This document shows positions 44,386 through 53,417 of a stretch of DNA of 64,000 nucleotides, piece after piece. Below the pieces are notes generated by a model that saw nothing but the letters and a program-made list of their open reading frames with translations, did no database searches and had not been told where the DNA came from. Each line of letters starts with the position of its first letter. Within the stretch, counting starts at the first letter, position 1. The position numbers were made by a program, and so were the translations under genes. The stretch is from Pelethousia sp034928145 (GTDB lineage Bacteria; Bacillota; Clostridia; Christensenellales; CAG-138): contig JAYFPE010000015.1 in NCBI GenBank assembly GCA_034928145.1, positions 1 through 64,000 of the forward strand, in the 5' to 3' direction.

Positions 44386-45063
44386 TTGAGTTTTGATGTT
44401 GATAATCTATGGATCGTACAAGTCGGCGGCATTGACGTCTGGATAACACGCACAATTTTTAACACATGGATCATCATGCTGGTGCTGATTGCGTTCGCCA
44501 TTTTTGTGCGGATCAAGCTGCGCCGCTTTCAGGAGATCCCTATCGGCTTTCAAAACATAGTGGAGGCGATTGTTGAGATCTTTGACAACTTCGTCCGCAA
44601 TAGCGCAGGCGAGCGGCTCATGCCCCTGGGGACGTGGTTTTTTACGGTCTTTATCTTTATTTTCGTATCCAACATCAGCGGTGTGGTGGGGCTAAGGCCA
44701 CCCACGGCGGACTGGGCCACGACCTTTGCCTTTGCCATGGCAACCTTCATGCTGGTGCAGATTACCGGGGTGAAGTACCGCAAGGGGGCGTATCTAAAGA
44801 GCTTTTTCAAACCCCACCCCGTGTTTTTTCCGCTCAATCTGATCGGTGAGCTGGCTAAGCCCATATCCCTAAGCTTCCGCCTGTATGGAAATGTTCTCGC
44901 GGGGGTTATCCTGATGACCTTGGTTTATTCCATCACCCCCATCTTTGTGCGCTTTGGCCTGCCCGTTGTCCTGCATGCCTATTTTGACCTGATTACGGGC
45001 GCTTTGCAAACTTATATCTTTTGTATACTAAGCCTGATGTTCATCCGGGGAGCCACCGAGTAG
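44386..45063 (+). CDS. atpB: ATP synthase subunit a
   Basis: 225 residues with five or six membrane helices. The essential Arg lies in ISLSFRLYGNVLAGVI, and the FDLITGALQTYIFCILSLMF segment near the end is typical. Start TTG 44386 has GGAGGTGG at good distance. It forms the two half-channels of the Fo motor against the c ring. Confidence 0.95.
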   Translation: MSFDVDNLWIVQVGGIDVWITRTIFNTWIIMLVLIAFAIFVRIKLRRFQEIPIGFQNIVEAIVEIFDNFVRNSAGERLMPLGTWFFTVFIFIFVSNISGVVGLRPPTADWATTFAFAMATFMLVQITGVKYRKGAYLKSFFKPHPVFFPLNLIGELAKPISLSFRLYGNVLAGVILMTLVYSITPIFVRFGLPVVLHAYFDLITGALQTYIFCILSLMFIRGATE

Positions 45064-45128
45064 CGGCTTTGCGGAAGTTTGGGCCAATTATAGATTGCAT
45101 TTAAATTTTATAGACAGGAGGAACATAT

Positions 45129-45407
45129 ATGTACGATTCATTATCCTTTATCATCGCGGTAGCACACATCGCGGCTGCCCTTGCGCTTTTAAACGGCGTT
45201 CTAACCACCATCGGCCAAGGAAAGATCGTGGTTCAGGCCATTGAGTCCATCGCGCGCCAACCCGAAGCCGCGGGCGATATCCGCAGCACCATGTTCATCG
45301 GCCTTGCGATGGGCGAAACCTCGGGTATCTATGGTCTGTTGATCGCCATCATCATGTTATTTGCGAACCCGCTGGTGAGCCTGTATCTGCAGCACATGGG
45401 TGGTTAG
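45129..45407 (+). CDS. atpE: ATP synthase subunit c (divergent first helix)
   Basis: 92 residues, two membrane helices joined by the canonical loop ARQPEAAGDI. The ion-binding carboxylate lies in GETSGIY; together with Gln in GQG of helix 1 and the following Thr-Ser and Tyr this fits the Na+-type ligand set (Gln32/Glu65/Ser-Thr66/Tyr70 in Ilyobacter numbering). Helix 1 is unusual: the Gly-rich GxGxGxG run is replaced by NGVLTTIG, with only two of the four Gly kept. The following residues read KIVVQ in place of YAAGK. AGGAGG lies before the ATG. Confidence 0.95.
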   Translation: MYDSLSFIIAVAHIAAALALLNGVLTTIGQGKIVVQAIESIARQPEAAGDIRSTMFIGLAMGETSGIYGLLIAIIMLFANPLVSLYLQHMGG

Positions 45408-45499
45408 CCCGGGGCTGAGGGCTGACGGCACATCGAAAAGCACCGAAATAACACGTGAGAAAGGAAGATAAGGCAATTTTATAGAAAGGGAGGGGTTTT

Positions 45500-46057
45500 T
45501 TGATTTCTCGACTTGCACTTACATTGAATAGTACTGTTCCCGAAGGCCGCCTGTTTGCGCTGGATCAGCAAACCTTGATCAGCGCTGTGGTTCTGCTGTT
45601 TAACTTCTGTATTCTGGCGGCAATTCTGGGGTTGATTTTATATAAGCCGGTGCAAAAATACATGCTTAAGCGCACCGAACGCATAAGCCGCCAGATAGAG
45701 GACGCGCAAAATAAAATGGCCCGGGCGGAAGAGCTGGAGGCCGAATATGAGGCTAAACTGACCGAGATTGCGGCCGAACGTGCCGCGGCGTTGGAATCCG
45801 CCCGGATGGAGGCTGCCGAGCGGGGCAGACAAGTGCTGGATGAGGCCCGTAACGAGGCCGCGATCATCAAGCAGCGCGCGGAGGAAAGCATCTTGGTGGA
45901 AAAGGAGCGGCTGAAGAAGGAAACCTGGCAGTACATCGTGGAGATTTCTTCTATGATGACCGAGAAGCTGGTGCACAAGACCATTGATAGCGAGGTGCAC
46001 GACAAGCTGTTTGCAGAGGCCATGGCAGAGCTGGAGGAAACCCCATGGCCGAGCTAA
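45500..46057 (+). CDS. atpF: ATP synthase subunit b
   Basis: 185 residues. One membrane helix near the N-terminus (VVLLFNFCILAAILGLILY), then a long charged helical stalk (ERISRQIEDAQNKMARAEEL and further heptads) that dimerises and holds the catalytic head against rotation. TTG 45500 follows AAAGGGAGGGG. Its end overlaps the delta gene by 13 bases. Confidence 0.93.
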   Translation: MISRLALTLNSTVPEGRLFALDQQTLISAVVLLFNFCILAAILGLILYKPVQKYMLKRTERISRQIEDAQNKMARAEELEAEYEAKLTEIAAERAAALESARMEAAERGRQVLDEARNEAAIIKQRAEESILVEKERLKKETWQYIVEISSMMTEKLVHKTIDSEVHDKLFAEAMAELEETPWPS

Positions 46058-46584
46058 AGGATCGCTACGCTGCCGCCCTCCTTGAAATGTCGCTGGAAAG
46101 CGGGGAGCTGGATGCACATTTGGCGCAAGCCTCCTTTGTGCGGGACCGGCTGGAAAAGGAGCAGCTGGTAGAGCTTCTGGAAAATCCGCATATTCCTAAT
46201 GGGACCAAACAGGATCTGCTGGAGAATCTTTTCAGCGATCAGATTTTCGGCGATCTGATGGGCTTTTTGCACCTTGCAGTCGAAAAGGGCCGCGAGGCGA
46301 TGATTATTTCTACCTTGAACGCCTATATTGAGATGGGAGACCAGCGCCGGGGAAAGGCTATGGCCTATGTTGTTTCGGCCAAGGCGCTCCGCCCGGAGCA
46401 GGTGGGTGCCCTGCGTGCGCTTTTGTCCAAAAAACTGGGCAAGCGGATTGAGCTTTTAACCAGAGAGGATCCCTCCCTGATCGGCGGGTTTTATATCCAT
46501 GTCAATGGTCGCCTGATTGACCGCACGGTGCGGACCCATCTGCGAAACCTAAAAGAGAGTTTAAGAAGAGGTGGGGTCAAATGA
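46045..46584 (+). CDS. atpH: ATP synthase subunit delta
   Basis: 179 residues of the OSCP/delta family: N-terminal helical bundle (DRYAAALLEMSLESGELD) and C-terminal LLTREDPSLIGGFYIHVNGR, then IDRTVRTHLRNLKESL. It links the b stalk to alpha. Its end overlaps the alpha gene by 4 bases. Confidence 0.93.
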   Translation: MAELKDRYAAALLEMSLESGELDAHLAQASFVRDRLEKEQLVELLENPHIPNGTKQDLLENLFSDQIFGDLMGFLHLAVEKGREAMIISTLNAYIEMGDQRRGKAMAYVVSAKALRPEQVGALRALLSKKLGKRIELLTREDPSLIGGFYIHVNGRLIDRTVRTHLRNLKESLRRGGVK

Positions 46585-48092
46585 TCATAAAACCCGACGA
46601 AATCAGCCTGGTCATTAAAAAGCAGGTAAGGGCTTTTTCATCCGCACCGGATGTTTCCGAGGTGGGTACCGTCATTCAGGTTGGAGACGGTATTGCCCGC
46701 ATATACGGGCTGCAAAATGCCATGAGCGGTGAACTGCTGGAGTTCCCCGGCGGGATCTCGGGCATTGCCCTGAATTTAGATAGCGATAGCATAGGCGCCG
46801 TTCTGATGGGGCCGGACGCCAGCATTCGGGCCGGGGATCCGGTCAAGCTGACCGGCAAAATGGCCGAGGTGCCGGTGGGCGATGCCATGTTGGGGCGTGT
46901 GGTTGATGCGCTGGGGAACCCGCTGGATAATAAGGGCCAAATTGCCGCATCCGCCTACCGCAGCATAGAGCGTTCCGCGCCTAGCGTGATCATGCGTAAG
47001 GCGGTCAGCGTGCCGCTGCAAACCGGCATCAAGGCCATCGATGCCATGGTGCCCATTGGGCGGGGGCAGCGGGAGCTGATCATTGGCGACCGCCAGACGG
47101 GGAAGACGGCCATCTGCATCGACACCATCATCAACCAAAAGGACAAGGGCGTGCTATGCATCTATGTGGCCATCGGACAAAAGGCCTCAACCGTGGCGCG
47201 CATGATCGATGTGCTTACGAAAACGGGGGCTATGGACTACACCACTGTGGTGGTTTCAACGGCGAGCGACCCTGCGCCGCTGCAGTATATCGCGCCCTAT
47301 GCGGGTTGCGCCATCGGCGAGGAGTGGATGTCCCAAGGTAAGGATGTGCTGGTGGTTTATGACGACTTAACCAAGCACGCTGTGGCTTACCGCGCCCTGA
47401 GCCTGCTGCTTCGCCGCCCGCCGGGCCGAGAAGCCTATCCCGGGGATATCTTTTATCTTCATTCGCGGCTGCTTGAAAGGGCGGCCTGCATGAGCGACGA
47501 GCATGGCGGCGGCACCTTGACGGCGCTGCCCGTCATTGAAACCCAAGAGGGGGATATCTCCGCCTATATCCCAACCAACGTCATTTCCATTACGGACGGG
47601 CAGATTTACCTGGAATCCGAGCTGTTTAACGACGGGGTTCGCCCTGCCATCAACCCGGGCTTTTCCGTATCCCGCGTGGGCGGCGCGGCCCAGATAAAAG
47701 CCATGAAGACCATTGCGGGGCCGCTGCGCATCGAGTTTGCCCAGTACCGGGACCTAGCTGCCTTCGCTCAGTTCGGCTCGGATTTAAGCCACGATACCAT
47801 CGAGCGGTTGCGCCAGGGCGAGCGCATTATGGAAATCTTAAAGCAGCCCCAATACAAGCCCATGCCGGTAGAAAAACAGGTGCTGATCCTGTATGTGCTG
47901 ATCAACAAATACCTGCTGGATGTGGATATCAACTGTGTTCGCGAGTTCCAGAAGGACTTTTTGCAGTTTATCGAAGTGGAGAAGCAGCCGATTATCGAGG
48001 AGATCCGGCAAACGGGAGATGTCTCCCCTGCATTGGAGGAGAAGATCAAAGAGGCGATTCAGGAATTCAAGCAAATGTATCCCTGCCCTTAA
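46581..48092 (+). CDS. atpA: ATP synthase subunit alpha
   Basis: 503 residues, normal length. Walker A GDRQTGKTAICID, the alpha-type ISITDGQIYLESELFNDGVR, and the C-terminal bundle QFGSDLSHDTIERLRQGER. The noncatalytic nucleotide-binding subunit of F1. GAGGTGG precedes the ATG. Confidence 0.97.
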   Translation: MIIKPDEISLVIKKQVRAFSSAPDVSEVGTVIQVGDGIARIYGLQNAMSGELLEFPGGISGIALNLDSDSIGAVLMGPDASIRAGDPVKLTGKMAEVPVGDAMLGRVVDALGNPLDNKGQIAASAYRSIERSAPSVIMRKAVSVPLQTGIKAIDAMVPIGRGQRELIIGDRQTGKTAICIDTIINQKDKGVLCIYVAIGQKASTVARMIDVLTKTGAMDYTTVVVSTASDPAPLQYIAPYAGCAIGEEWMSQGKDVLVVYDDLTKHAVAYRALSLLLRRPPGREAYPGDIFYLHSRLLERAACMSDEHGGGTLTALPVIETQEGDISAYIPTNVISITDGQIYLESELFNDGVRPAINPGFSVSRVGGAAQIKAMKTIAGPLRIEFAQYRDLAAFAQFGSDLSHDTIERLRQGERIMEILKQPQYKPMPVEKQVLILYVLINKYLLDVDINCVREFQKDFLQFIEVEKQPIIEEIRQTGDVSPALEEKIKEAIQEFKQMYPCP

Positions 48093-48104
48093 GGAGGTGC
48101 GTGT

Positions 48105-48953
48105 ATGCCTTCGATGAAAGACATTAAGCAAAGGATGTCCAACGTGCGCACCACAAGGCAGATTATCCGCGCTATGGATATGGTCGCGGCCACCAAGCTG
48201 CACAAGGCAAGGATAAGGCTGGAGGGCGTTCGTCCCTTATATAATGCGATGCAAGAGAGCGTTGCCGGCCTCAGCCACTGCGAAGAAGCGGCGCAGCATG
48301 CGTTTGTCGCCCGGCGGGAGGTCAAAAACACCGCGTATCTTGTTATTACCAGCAATAAGGGCCTTTGCGGCGGCTACAATATCAATGTTTCGGAAAAGGC
48401 GCTCGCGCATATGGAGCAAGGACGGAATGAAAAGATCATTGTAGCGGGGACCAAGGGCTATGAGTATTTCCGGCGCTACCGCAAAAACATCCTCTACCGG
48501 ATTACAGACATACCCGAGGCGCAGATTTATGAAACGGCCGGGCGAATGGGTGAGAGGATTTGTTCCCTCTATCTCTCGGGGGAGGTGGATGAGGTTTATC
48601 TGGCCTACACCTACTTCGAATCTACCCTCAGCCACCTGCCCCGGCTGGAAAGGGTGCTGCCGGTGCCTATCGAGGCCGGTGGCGGGCCGGTGGGGAATCA
48701 GATAGGATATGAGCCTGATGTTCATACCTTTATTGACCACCTCATCCCCCTGTATCTGCACACCTGCTTTTTCGCAGCATCGGCTGAGTCGGTAGCCTGC
48801 GAATATGCCGCCCGGATGGTCAATATGGATTCTGCCGGAAAGAACGCCACCGAGGTAATCGATGATCTGAAACGCATGTACAACCGCAAGCGCCAGGCTT
48901 CCATTACCCAGGAGTTGAATGAAATTGTGGGCGGCGCAAACATACTGGAATAA
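48105..48953 (+). CDS. atpG: ATP synthase subunit gamma
   Basis: 282 residues. N-terminal helix MKDIKQRMSNVRTTRQIIRA, central YLVITSNKGLCGGYN and C-terminal RKRQASITQELNEIVGGA, all typical of gamma, the rotor shaft. AAGGAGG precedes the ATG; 12 bases after atpA. Confidence 0.96.
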   Translation: MPSMKDIKQRMSNVRTTRQIIRAMDMVAATKLHKARIRLEGVRPLYNAMQESVAGLSHCEEAAQHAFVARREVKNTAYLVITSNKGLCGGYNINVSEKALAHMEQGRNEKIIVAGTKGYEYFRRYRKNILYRITDIPEAQIYETAGRMGERICSLYLSGEVDEVYLAYTYFESTLSHLPRLERVLPVPIEAGGGPVGNQIGYEPDVHTFIDHLIPLYLHTCFFAASAESVACEYAARMVNMDSAGKNATEVIDDLKRMYNRKRQASITQELNEIVGGANILE

Positions 48954-48965
48954 AGGTGAGATATG

Positions 48966-50357
48966 ATGAAGAATGAAGGAAGGATCGTGCAAATAACCGG
49001 TTCGGTGCTCGATGTGCGATTTGAGAGCGAGCTGCCAACATTATATAATTCCCTAGAGATTCGGCACGGCGGGGAAACCATCGTGCTGGAGGTGATGCAG
49101 CACCTGAGCGACAATATGGTTCGGTGCATTTCCATGAGCCCTACCGATGGTTTAAAGCGAGGGATGATTGCCGTTGATACGGGATCCTCTATCTCGGTTC
49201 CGGTAGGCAAAAGCGTTCTGGGGCGTATGCTGAACGTTTTGGGGAGGGCGATCGACAATAAACCGGACCCGCAAACCGCCGAGTTCCGGCCCATCCACCG
49301 TGCCCCGCCCACCTTGGCTGAGCAAATCGCGGTTCCCGAGGTGCTGGAGACCGGCATTAAGGCCATTGACCTGCTCTGCCCTTATCCCAAGGGGGGCAAG
49401 ATCGGCCTGTTCGGCGGGGCGGGGGTGGGCAAGACGGTGCTCATTATGGAGTTGATCAACAGCATCGCCATGGAGCATGGGGGATACTCGGTATTTGTTG
49501 GCATCGGCGAACGCACCCGTGAGGGCAACGACCTATATTACGACATGATCAAATCGGGCGTCATTGATAAGGCGGCCCTTGTGTTCGGGCAGATGAACGA
49601 GCCGCCGGGGGTGAGAATGCGGGTCGGCCTCACCGGCCTCACCATGGCAGAATATTTTCGCGACGAGACGCAGCAGGATGTGCTGCTGTTCATCGATAAT
49701 ATCTTCCGCTTTGTGCAGGCCGGATCGGAGATTTCAGCGCTTTTAGGGCGTATGCCCAGCGCTGTGGGTTACCAGCCCACCCTGGCCAACGAAATCGGCA
49801 ACCTGCAGGAGCGCATTACCTCGACCAAGTCCGGGTCCATTACTTCGGTGCAGGCCATCTATGTTCCGGCTGACGATTTTACCGACCCGGCTACCGCCAC
49901 CACCTTTGCCCATTTGGACGCGGTAACTGTGCTGTCCCGGGCCATTGTAGAGCAGGGAATATATCCGGCCATAGACCCCTTGGAGTCCACCTCGCGCATC
50001 CTGGACCAAAGCATCATAGGGGCCGAGCATTACCGGGTGGCCCGGGCTGTGCAGGGCCTTTTGCAGCGTTATAAGGACCTGCAGGATATTGTAGCGATCT
50101 TGGGGGTTGATGAATTATCGGAAAGCGATAAGCTGATCGTCAACCGGGCCAGGAAGGTGCAGCGCTTCCTCTCGCAGCCCTTTTATGTGGCCGAAAAATA
50201 CACCTCGATCCCGGGCAGGTATGTCTCAGTCCATGAGACGGTGCGCGGGTTTAAGGAAATTGTGGATGGGATGCACGATAAAATTCCAGAGGGCCTGTTT
50301 TTAAATGCCGGAACCATCGACGAGGTGACGGCTCGGTTCAAAAAAGCGAATGGATAA
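48966..50357 (+). CDS. atpD: ATP synthase subunit beta
   Basis: About 463 residues, typical length. Walker A GGAGVGKTVLIMELI, GIGERTREGNDLYYDM with the catalytic Glu region, VLLFIDNIFRFVQAGSE (Walker B) and the DELSESDKLIVNRARK bundle (DELSEED in most species). It is the catalytic F1 subunit. ATG 48963 and 48966 are both possible; AAGGTGAG lies just upstream. It overlaps atpC by 8 bases. Confidence 0.97.
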   Translation: MKNEGRIVQITGSVLDVRFESELPTLYNSLEIRHGGETIVLEVMQHLSDNMVRCISMSPTDGLKRGMIAVDTGSSISVPVGKSVLGRMLNVLGRAIDNKPDPQTAEFRPIHRAPPTLAEQIAVPEVLETGIKAIDLLCPYPKGGKIGLFGGAGVGKTVLIMELINSIAMEHGGYSVFVGIGERTREGNDLYYDMIKSGVIDKAALVFGQMNEPPGVRMRVGLTGLTMAEYFRDETQQDVLLFIDNIFRFVQAGSEISALLGRMPSAVGYQPTLANEIGNLQERITSTKSGSITSVQAIYVPADDFTDPATATTFAHLDAVTVLSRAIVEQGIYPAIDPLESTSRILDQSIIGAEHYRVARAVQGLLQRYKDLQDIVAILGVDELSESDKLIVNRARKVQRFLSQPFYVAEKYTSIPGRYVSVHETVRGFKEIVDGMHDKIPEGLFLNAGTIDEVTARFKKANG

Positions 50358-50790
50358 GGCCGCAGGCAATCGCAGAATTCATCTGCAGATCATAACGCCC
50401 CGCGGTCTGAAGTTTGATCGCTGGGCCAAGATGGTCATTTTTCGTTGCATCGATGGCAATATGGGCATTTTACCCGGGCATGAGGCCATCTCGACGGTGC
50501 TGGGGGATGGCATCCTGCGCATCATTGGCGAGGAGGGTGCCGCGGAGGAGAAGATTGCTGTTTTTGGCGGCATCGCCACGGTGGAAAACAACACCGTTAA
50601 GCTGCTCACCAGCATCGCCCAGCGACCCGAGGAGATTGACCTGGCCCGCGCGGAGCGCGACAAGGAGCAGATGGAGCAATTCCTGCAAGAGCGGGAAGAC
50701 GACGTCGAGATGCAGGGCTACCAGGTGCTGCTGCGCCGTGCCCTGGTGCGCATCGAGGTCAGCGCATATGTGGAGGACGACGAGGAATAG
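50350..50790 (+). CDS. atpC: ATP synthase subunit epsilon
   Basis: 146 residues: the beta-sandwich (LQIITPRGLKFDRWAKMVIF, MGILPGHEAISTVLGDG, FGGIATVENNTVKLL) followed by a helical tail rich in Glu and Arg. It is the last gene of the operon; the epsilon tail can inhibit ATP hydrolysis. Start overlaps the end of atpD. Confidence 0.94.
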   Translation: MDKAAGNRRIHLQIITPRGLKFDRWAKMVIFRCIDGNMGILPGHEAISTVLGDGILRIIGEEGAAEEKIAVFGGIATVENNTVKLLTSIAQRPEEIDLARAERDKEQMEQFLQEREDDVEMQGYQVLLRRALVRIEVSAYVEDDEE

Positions 50791-50984
50791 GTTGAATATG
50801 GGCTCTATTATCTAAGCCTGCTATCGGAAAGGGAGGCGTTAGGCAGTTCCATCATACCAGCGAATATTAGGCGAATGGTTGCTCTGCTCTTGCGCGACCG
50901 CGCAATCTACCGCTAAGGCAACACTCAGGCAAAGGATTTCATTCTGCGGGATTAGCCTATGGGCGTCACAGGGTGGATATCGAT
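50791..50984. other. Intergenic region after atpC
   Basis: No gene seen and no convincing terminator right after atpC. The next hairpin (AAGCACACCG/CGGTGTGCTT, about 50986-51007) begins the repeat region. Confidence 0.5.
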
Positions 50985-51316
50985 AAAGCACACCGTACGG
51001 TGTGCTTTAGACTGTCGAAAAAGCTCTGGGGGATCGGGGGCCGTAGCACCCGGAGGCTTTAATCGTGAGCGGCGGCGTGTACGCCGCGAGCGAAAAGCCT
51101 TGCTTACCTTATCATCGGCTAACCGATAAACCAAGCGAGACAATTGTGCGAAAAACTATTGACGGTACCCAATTGTGCGAAAAACTATTGACGGTACCCA
51201 AGGCTTTCTCTGCATGAAACAACGACCGCGAGGTACGAGCAGTTGTTTCATGGAAACTCAAAAAAGTGGCGTAGCCACTTTTTTGACAGACTGAAGCACA
51301 CCGGATGGTGTGCTTT
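50985..51316 (-). repeat. Structured dispersed repeat, copy B, flanked by a 39-bp inverted repeat
   Basis: The core 51009-51261 is the reverse complement of bases 1-163, interrupted by about 92 extra bases including a 29-bp tandem duplication. Ends 50985-51023 and 51278-51316 are inverted copies of each other (34 of 39 identical), each with its own GCACACC/GGTGTGC hairpin. Another hairpin, AAAAAAGTGGC/GCCACTTTTTT, lies at 51260-51284. The whole looks like a small non-autonomous mobile element or structured-RNA element between the convergent atp operon and chemoreceptor gene. No protein is encoded. Confidence 0.7.
51141..51198. repeat. Perfect 29-bp tandem duplication inside repeat copy B
   Basis: Units 51141-51169 and 51170-51198 are identical, each beginning CAATTGTGCG and ending GACGGTACC. 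Copy A lacks this block entirely. Confidence 0.9.
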
Positions 51317-51342
51317 TTTATGATGCAGAGGCTTGTTAAAAC

Positions 51343-53229
51343 CTAATTGTTTAACCGTCTGATAATATCGTATGCTTTATCTTCACTCTTAACAAAGCCC
51401 TGAACAGTCGTATCGATCCCGCTGTAATCGCTGAAATCCACAAAGGCGCTGCTAAGCTTTTCCGCAAGCGCCGCGGGCATGTCCTTTCTGGCGGCCAGGG
51501 CATCCTTTGGAATCTCCTCCGTACGGGCTACGATGATCAGCTCATCCGTAAAAAGGCCGTCAGCGCGCGCCTGATTATAAACCTCGTCATAGGTTGCGCC
51601 CGCGTCCACCTCCCTGGCCAGAACGGCGTTAACAACATTATTGTGGTTGCCCACAAACACGACCTTTTCGAAAATGGCGTCCGGATCCATATGGTTCTGC
51701 TTCATCATATCGCGGGCGTACAGATACCCTGACGCGCTTTTTTCATCGACGTAGGCAAAGGTCTTTCCCTTTAAGTCATGGAGGGAATGCACCCTGCCGT
51801 TCTTGTGGGCCACAACGTATCCGTTGTAGGAACAGCGGCCCTGAACCTTTGGCGTAACGAGCACCTTCGCGCCGCATTTTTCATGCGCATTGACATATGC
51901 GAACGGAGAAAACCAGCCGACGTCGATGATGCCCTTCTCTACGCCTTCACTAAGCGCGTCATAGCTTTTAACGATCAGGGTGCGGCATTTCAGCCCCACG
52001 CTGGCGCATACCCGCTCGAGGATGGGCACATAGGTTTTCCGGATACGGTCGGGCTCGACGAAGGGATTGACGCCGAAGATAATTTCATCCTGCTTTTTGA
52101 AAGCCATGGCATCCTGCTGCAGCATTTCCGCGGTCTCGCCGATTTTGTTGCAGAAGGAAAGAATGGTTTCGTTTTTCTTCTGCTGAACATGCACCATATC
52201 AATGGCGGAGCAGGAAACTGTGTGGGTTTTGAGCACCGCCTCGGCGACATTTTCCATTGCGCTTTCAATTTCAGCGGCGGTGTTCTTCTGCGTCAGCGAC
52301 TCCTGGGTAAGGCCGGAGATCGCGCTCTGAACATCCATCAGGATCGAGTTGATTTCTTGGATGATCTGAGAGGATTCCGCGACAATGCCATTCACATTTT
52401 TCATCTTGTCGCCGATTTGGGTCATTGCTGTGTTGGATGTTTGTATTCTACCGACAATATGTTTGACCACGCCTTCAATGATGGAGATCGCGTCGTCCGT
52501 CTGCGCCGCAAGCCGCCGGATTTCCCCTGCAACAACGGAGAAGCCCCTGCCGGCCGCTCCCGCCCGCGCGGCCTCTATGGTGGCGTTCAGCGCCAGAAGA
52601 TTGGTCTGGCTTGCTATGTTGCGGATATAGTCCACAATTTCATTAATTTTGGCAGAGGACTCTTGAAGCTCCAAGTTGCTGTCGGAAGCAACCTTGATGA
52701 CCGACGTAAGGTCGAGGATGAAGTTCCCGATGCTTCGGATGGTGCGCTCATTTTTATCCAGCATTTCGATGGAGGTTTTAGAATGATCCTCGATTTTTGT
52801 AATCCCGGAATTCAGATTGGTACATGCTTGGGCAAGTTCATTGATGCTTGCATTGATTTCTTCCGAGCTGGCAGCATTTTGTTCGCTGAGCTTTTCAATT
52901 TCATAAGAGATTTTTGAAATCTTTTCAAAGGTTTTCATGTTATCCGTGGAAAGCCAGATTAGCTGCTGAGAGTCAAAGCCCATGGTTTCCGCGATATGAA
53001 AAAGCCGCTCACCCAAATCGCCCTGCCCATAGCTGCTCTGCTGGGCAGGATGAGATTTCCCGTCGGATTTTCCAAACAGGACGTCGGCGGCGGCCAGAAT
53101 CAGGGTGCTCCCAATCACGGAATAGAGAAAACCGCCTACCCCGCGGAACGGAAGCAAAAGTCCTACCGCCTGAAGAATGAGGATTGCGATTGCAGAAATC
53201 AGGACAGACCGTTTCAATGTAAACTTCAT
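51343..53229 (-). CDS. Chemoreceptor fused to a C-terminal PhnD-like phosphonate-binding domain
   Basis: 628 residues. Two membrane helices near the N-terminus (about 8-26 and 32-52), a short linker, the MCP signalling domain with its hairpin tip (NIASQTNLLALNATIEAARA at about 204-223, then GRGFSVVAGEIRRLA), and from about 383 to the end a PhnD/phosphonate-type binding domain (FGVNPFVEPDRIRKTYVPIL, DVGWFSPFAYVNAHEK, GKTFAYVDEKSASGYLY, NVVNAVLAREVDAGATYDEV). With two helices and no later one, the binding domain should be in the cytoplasm, the reverse of normal receptors. No extracellular sensor of any size is present. The start codon ATG at 53229 lacks an ideal ribosome site in view. Confidence 0.85.
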   Translation of the reverse strand: MKFTLKRSVLISAIAILILQAVGLLLPFRGVGGFLYSVIGSTLILAAADVLFGKSDGKSHPAQQSSYGQGDLGERLFHIAETMGFDSQQLIWLSTDNMKTFEKISKISYEIEKLSEQNAASSEEINASINELAQACTNLNSGITKIEDHSKTSIEMLDKNERTIRSIGNFILDLTSVIKVASDSNLELQESSAKINEIVDYIRNIASQTNLLALNATIEAARAGAAGRGFSVVAGEIRRLAAQTDDAISIIEGVVKHIVGRIQTSNTAMTQIGDKMKNVNGIVAESSQIIQEINSILMDVQSAISGLTQESLTQKNTAAEIESAMENVAEAVLKTHTVSCSAIDMVHVQQKKNETILSFCNKIGETAEMLQQDAMAFKKQDEIIFGVNPFVEPDRIRKTYVPILERVCASVGLKCRTLIVKSYDALSEGVEKGIIDVGWFSPFAYVNAHEKCGAKVLVTPKVQGRCSYNGYVVAHKNGRVHSLHDLKGKTFAYVDEKSASGYLYARDMMKQNHMDPDAIFEKVVFVGNHNNVVNAVLAREVDAGATYDEVYNQARADGLFTDELIIVARTEEIPKDALAARKDMPAALAEKLSSAFVDFSDYSGIDTTVQGFVKSEDKAYDIIRRLNN

Positions 53230-53417
53230 TGTTTTACCGCCTTAACAATCAGAAAGGTTAGTTCAAAACCTGATAAAGGTTTGCTTCTTTGTTTCGCTCC
53301 ATGGCTTTCCATACACAAATTCTTATATTTCAGATCTAATAATCTGCCCATGTTATCTATATCTGCAAAAGCCTAAAAAGATTTAATTAGCAAACCGGAA
53401 GGCGTGTATTCTGCTCT

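Noticed and set aside
50952..51143. Minus-strand frame of 63 codons after the atp operon
   Set aside because: It consists of repeat copy B and its terminal hairpin.
51141..51198. Two identical 29-bp units as a mini CRISPR array
   Set aside because: The units touch without any spacer and no cas gene is in the window.
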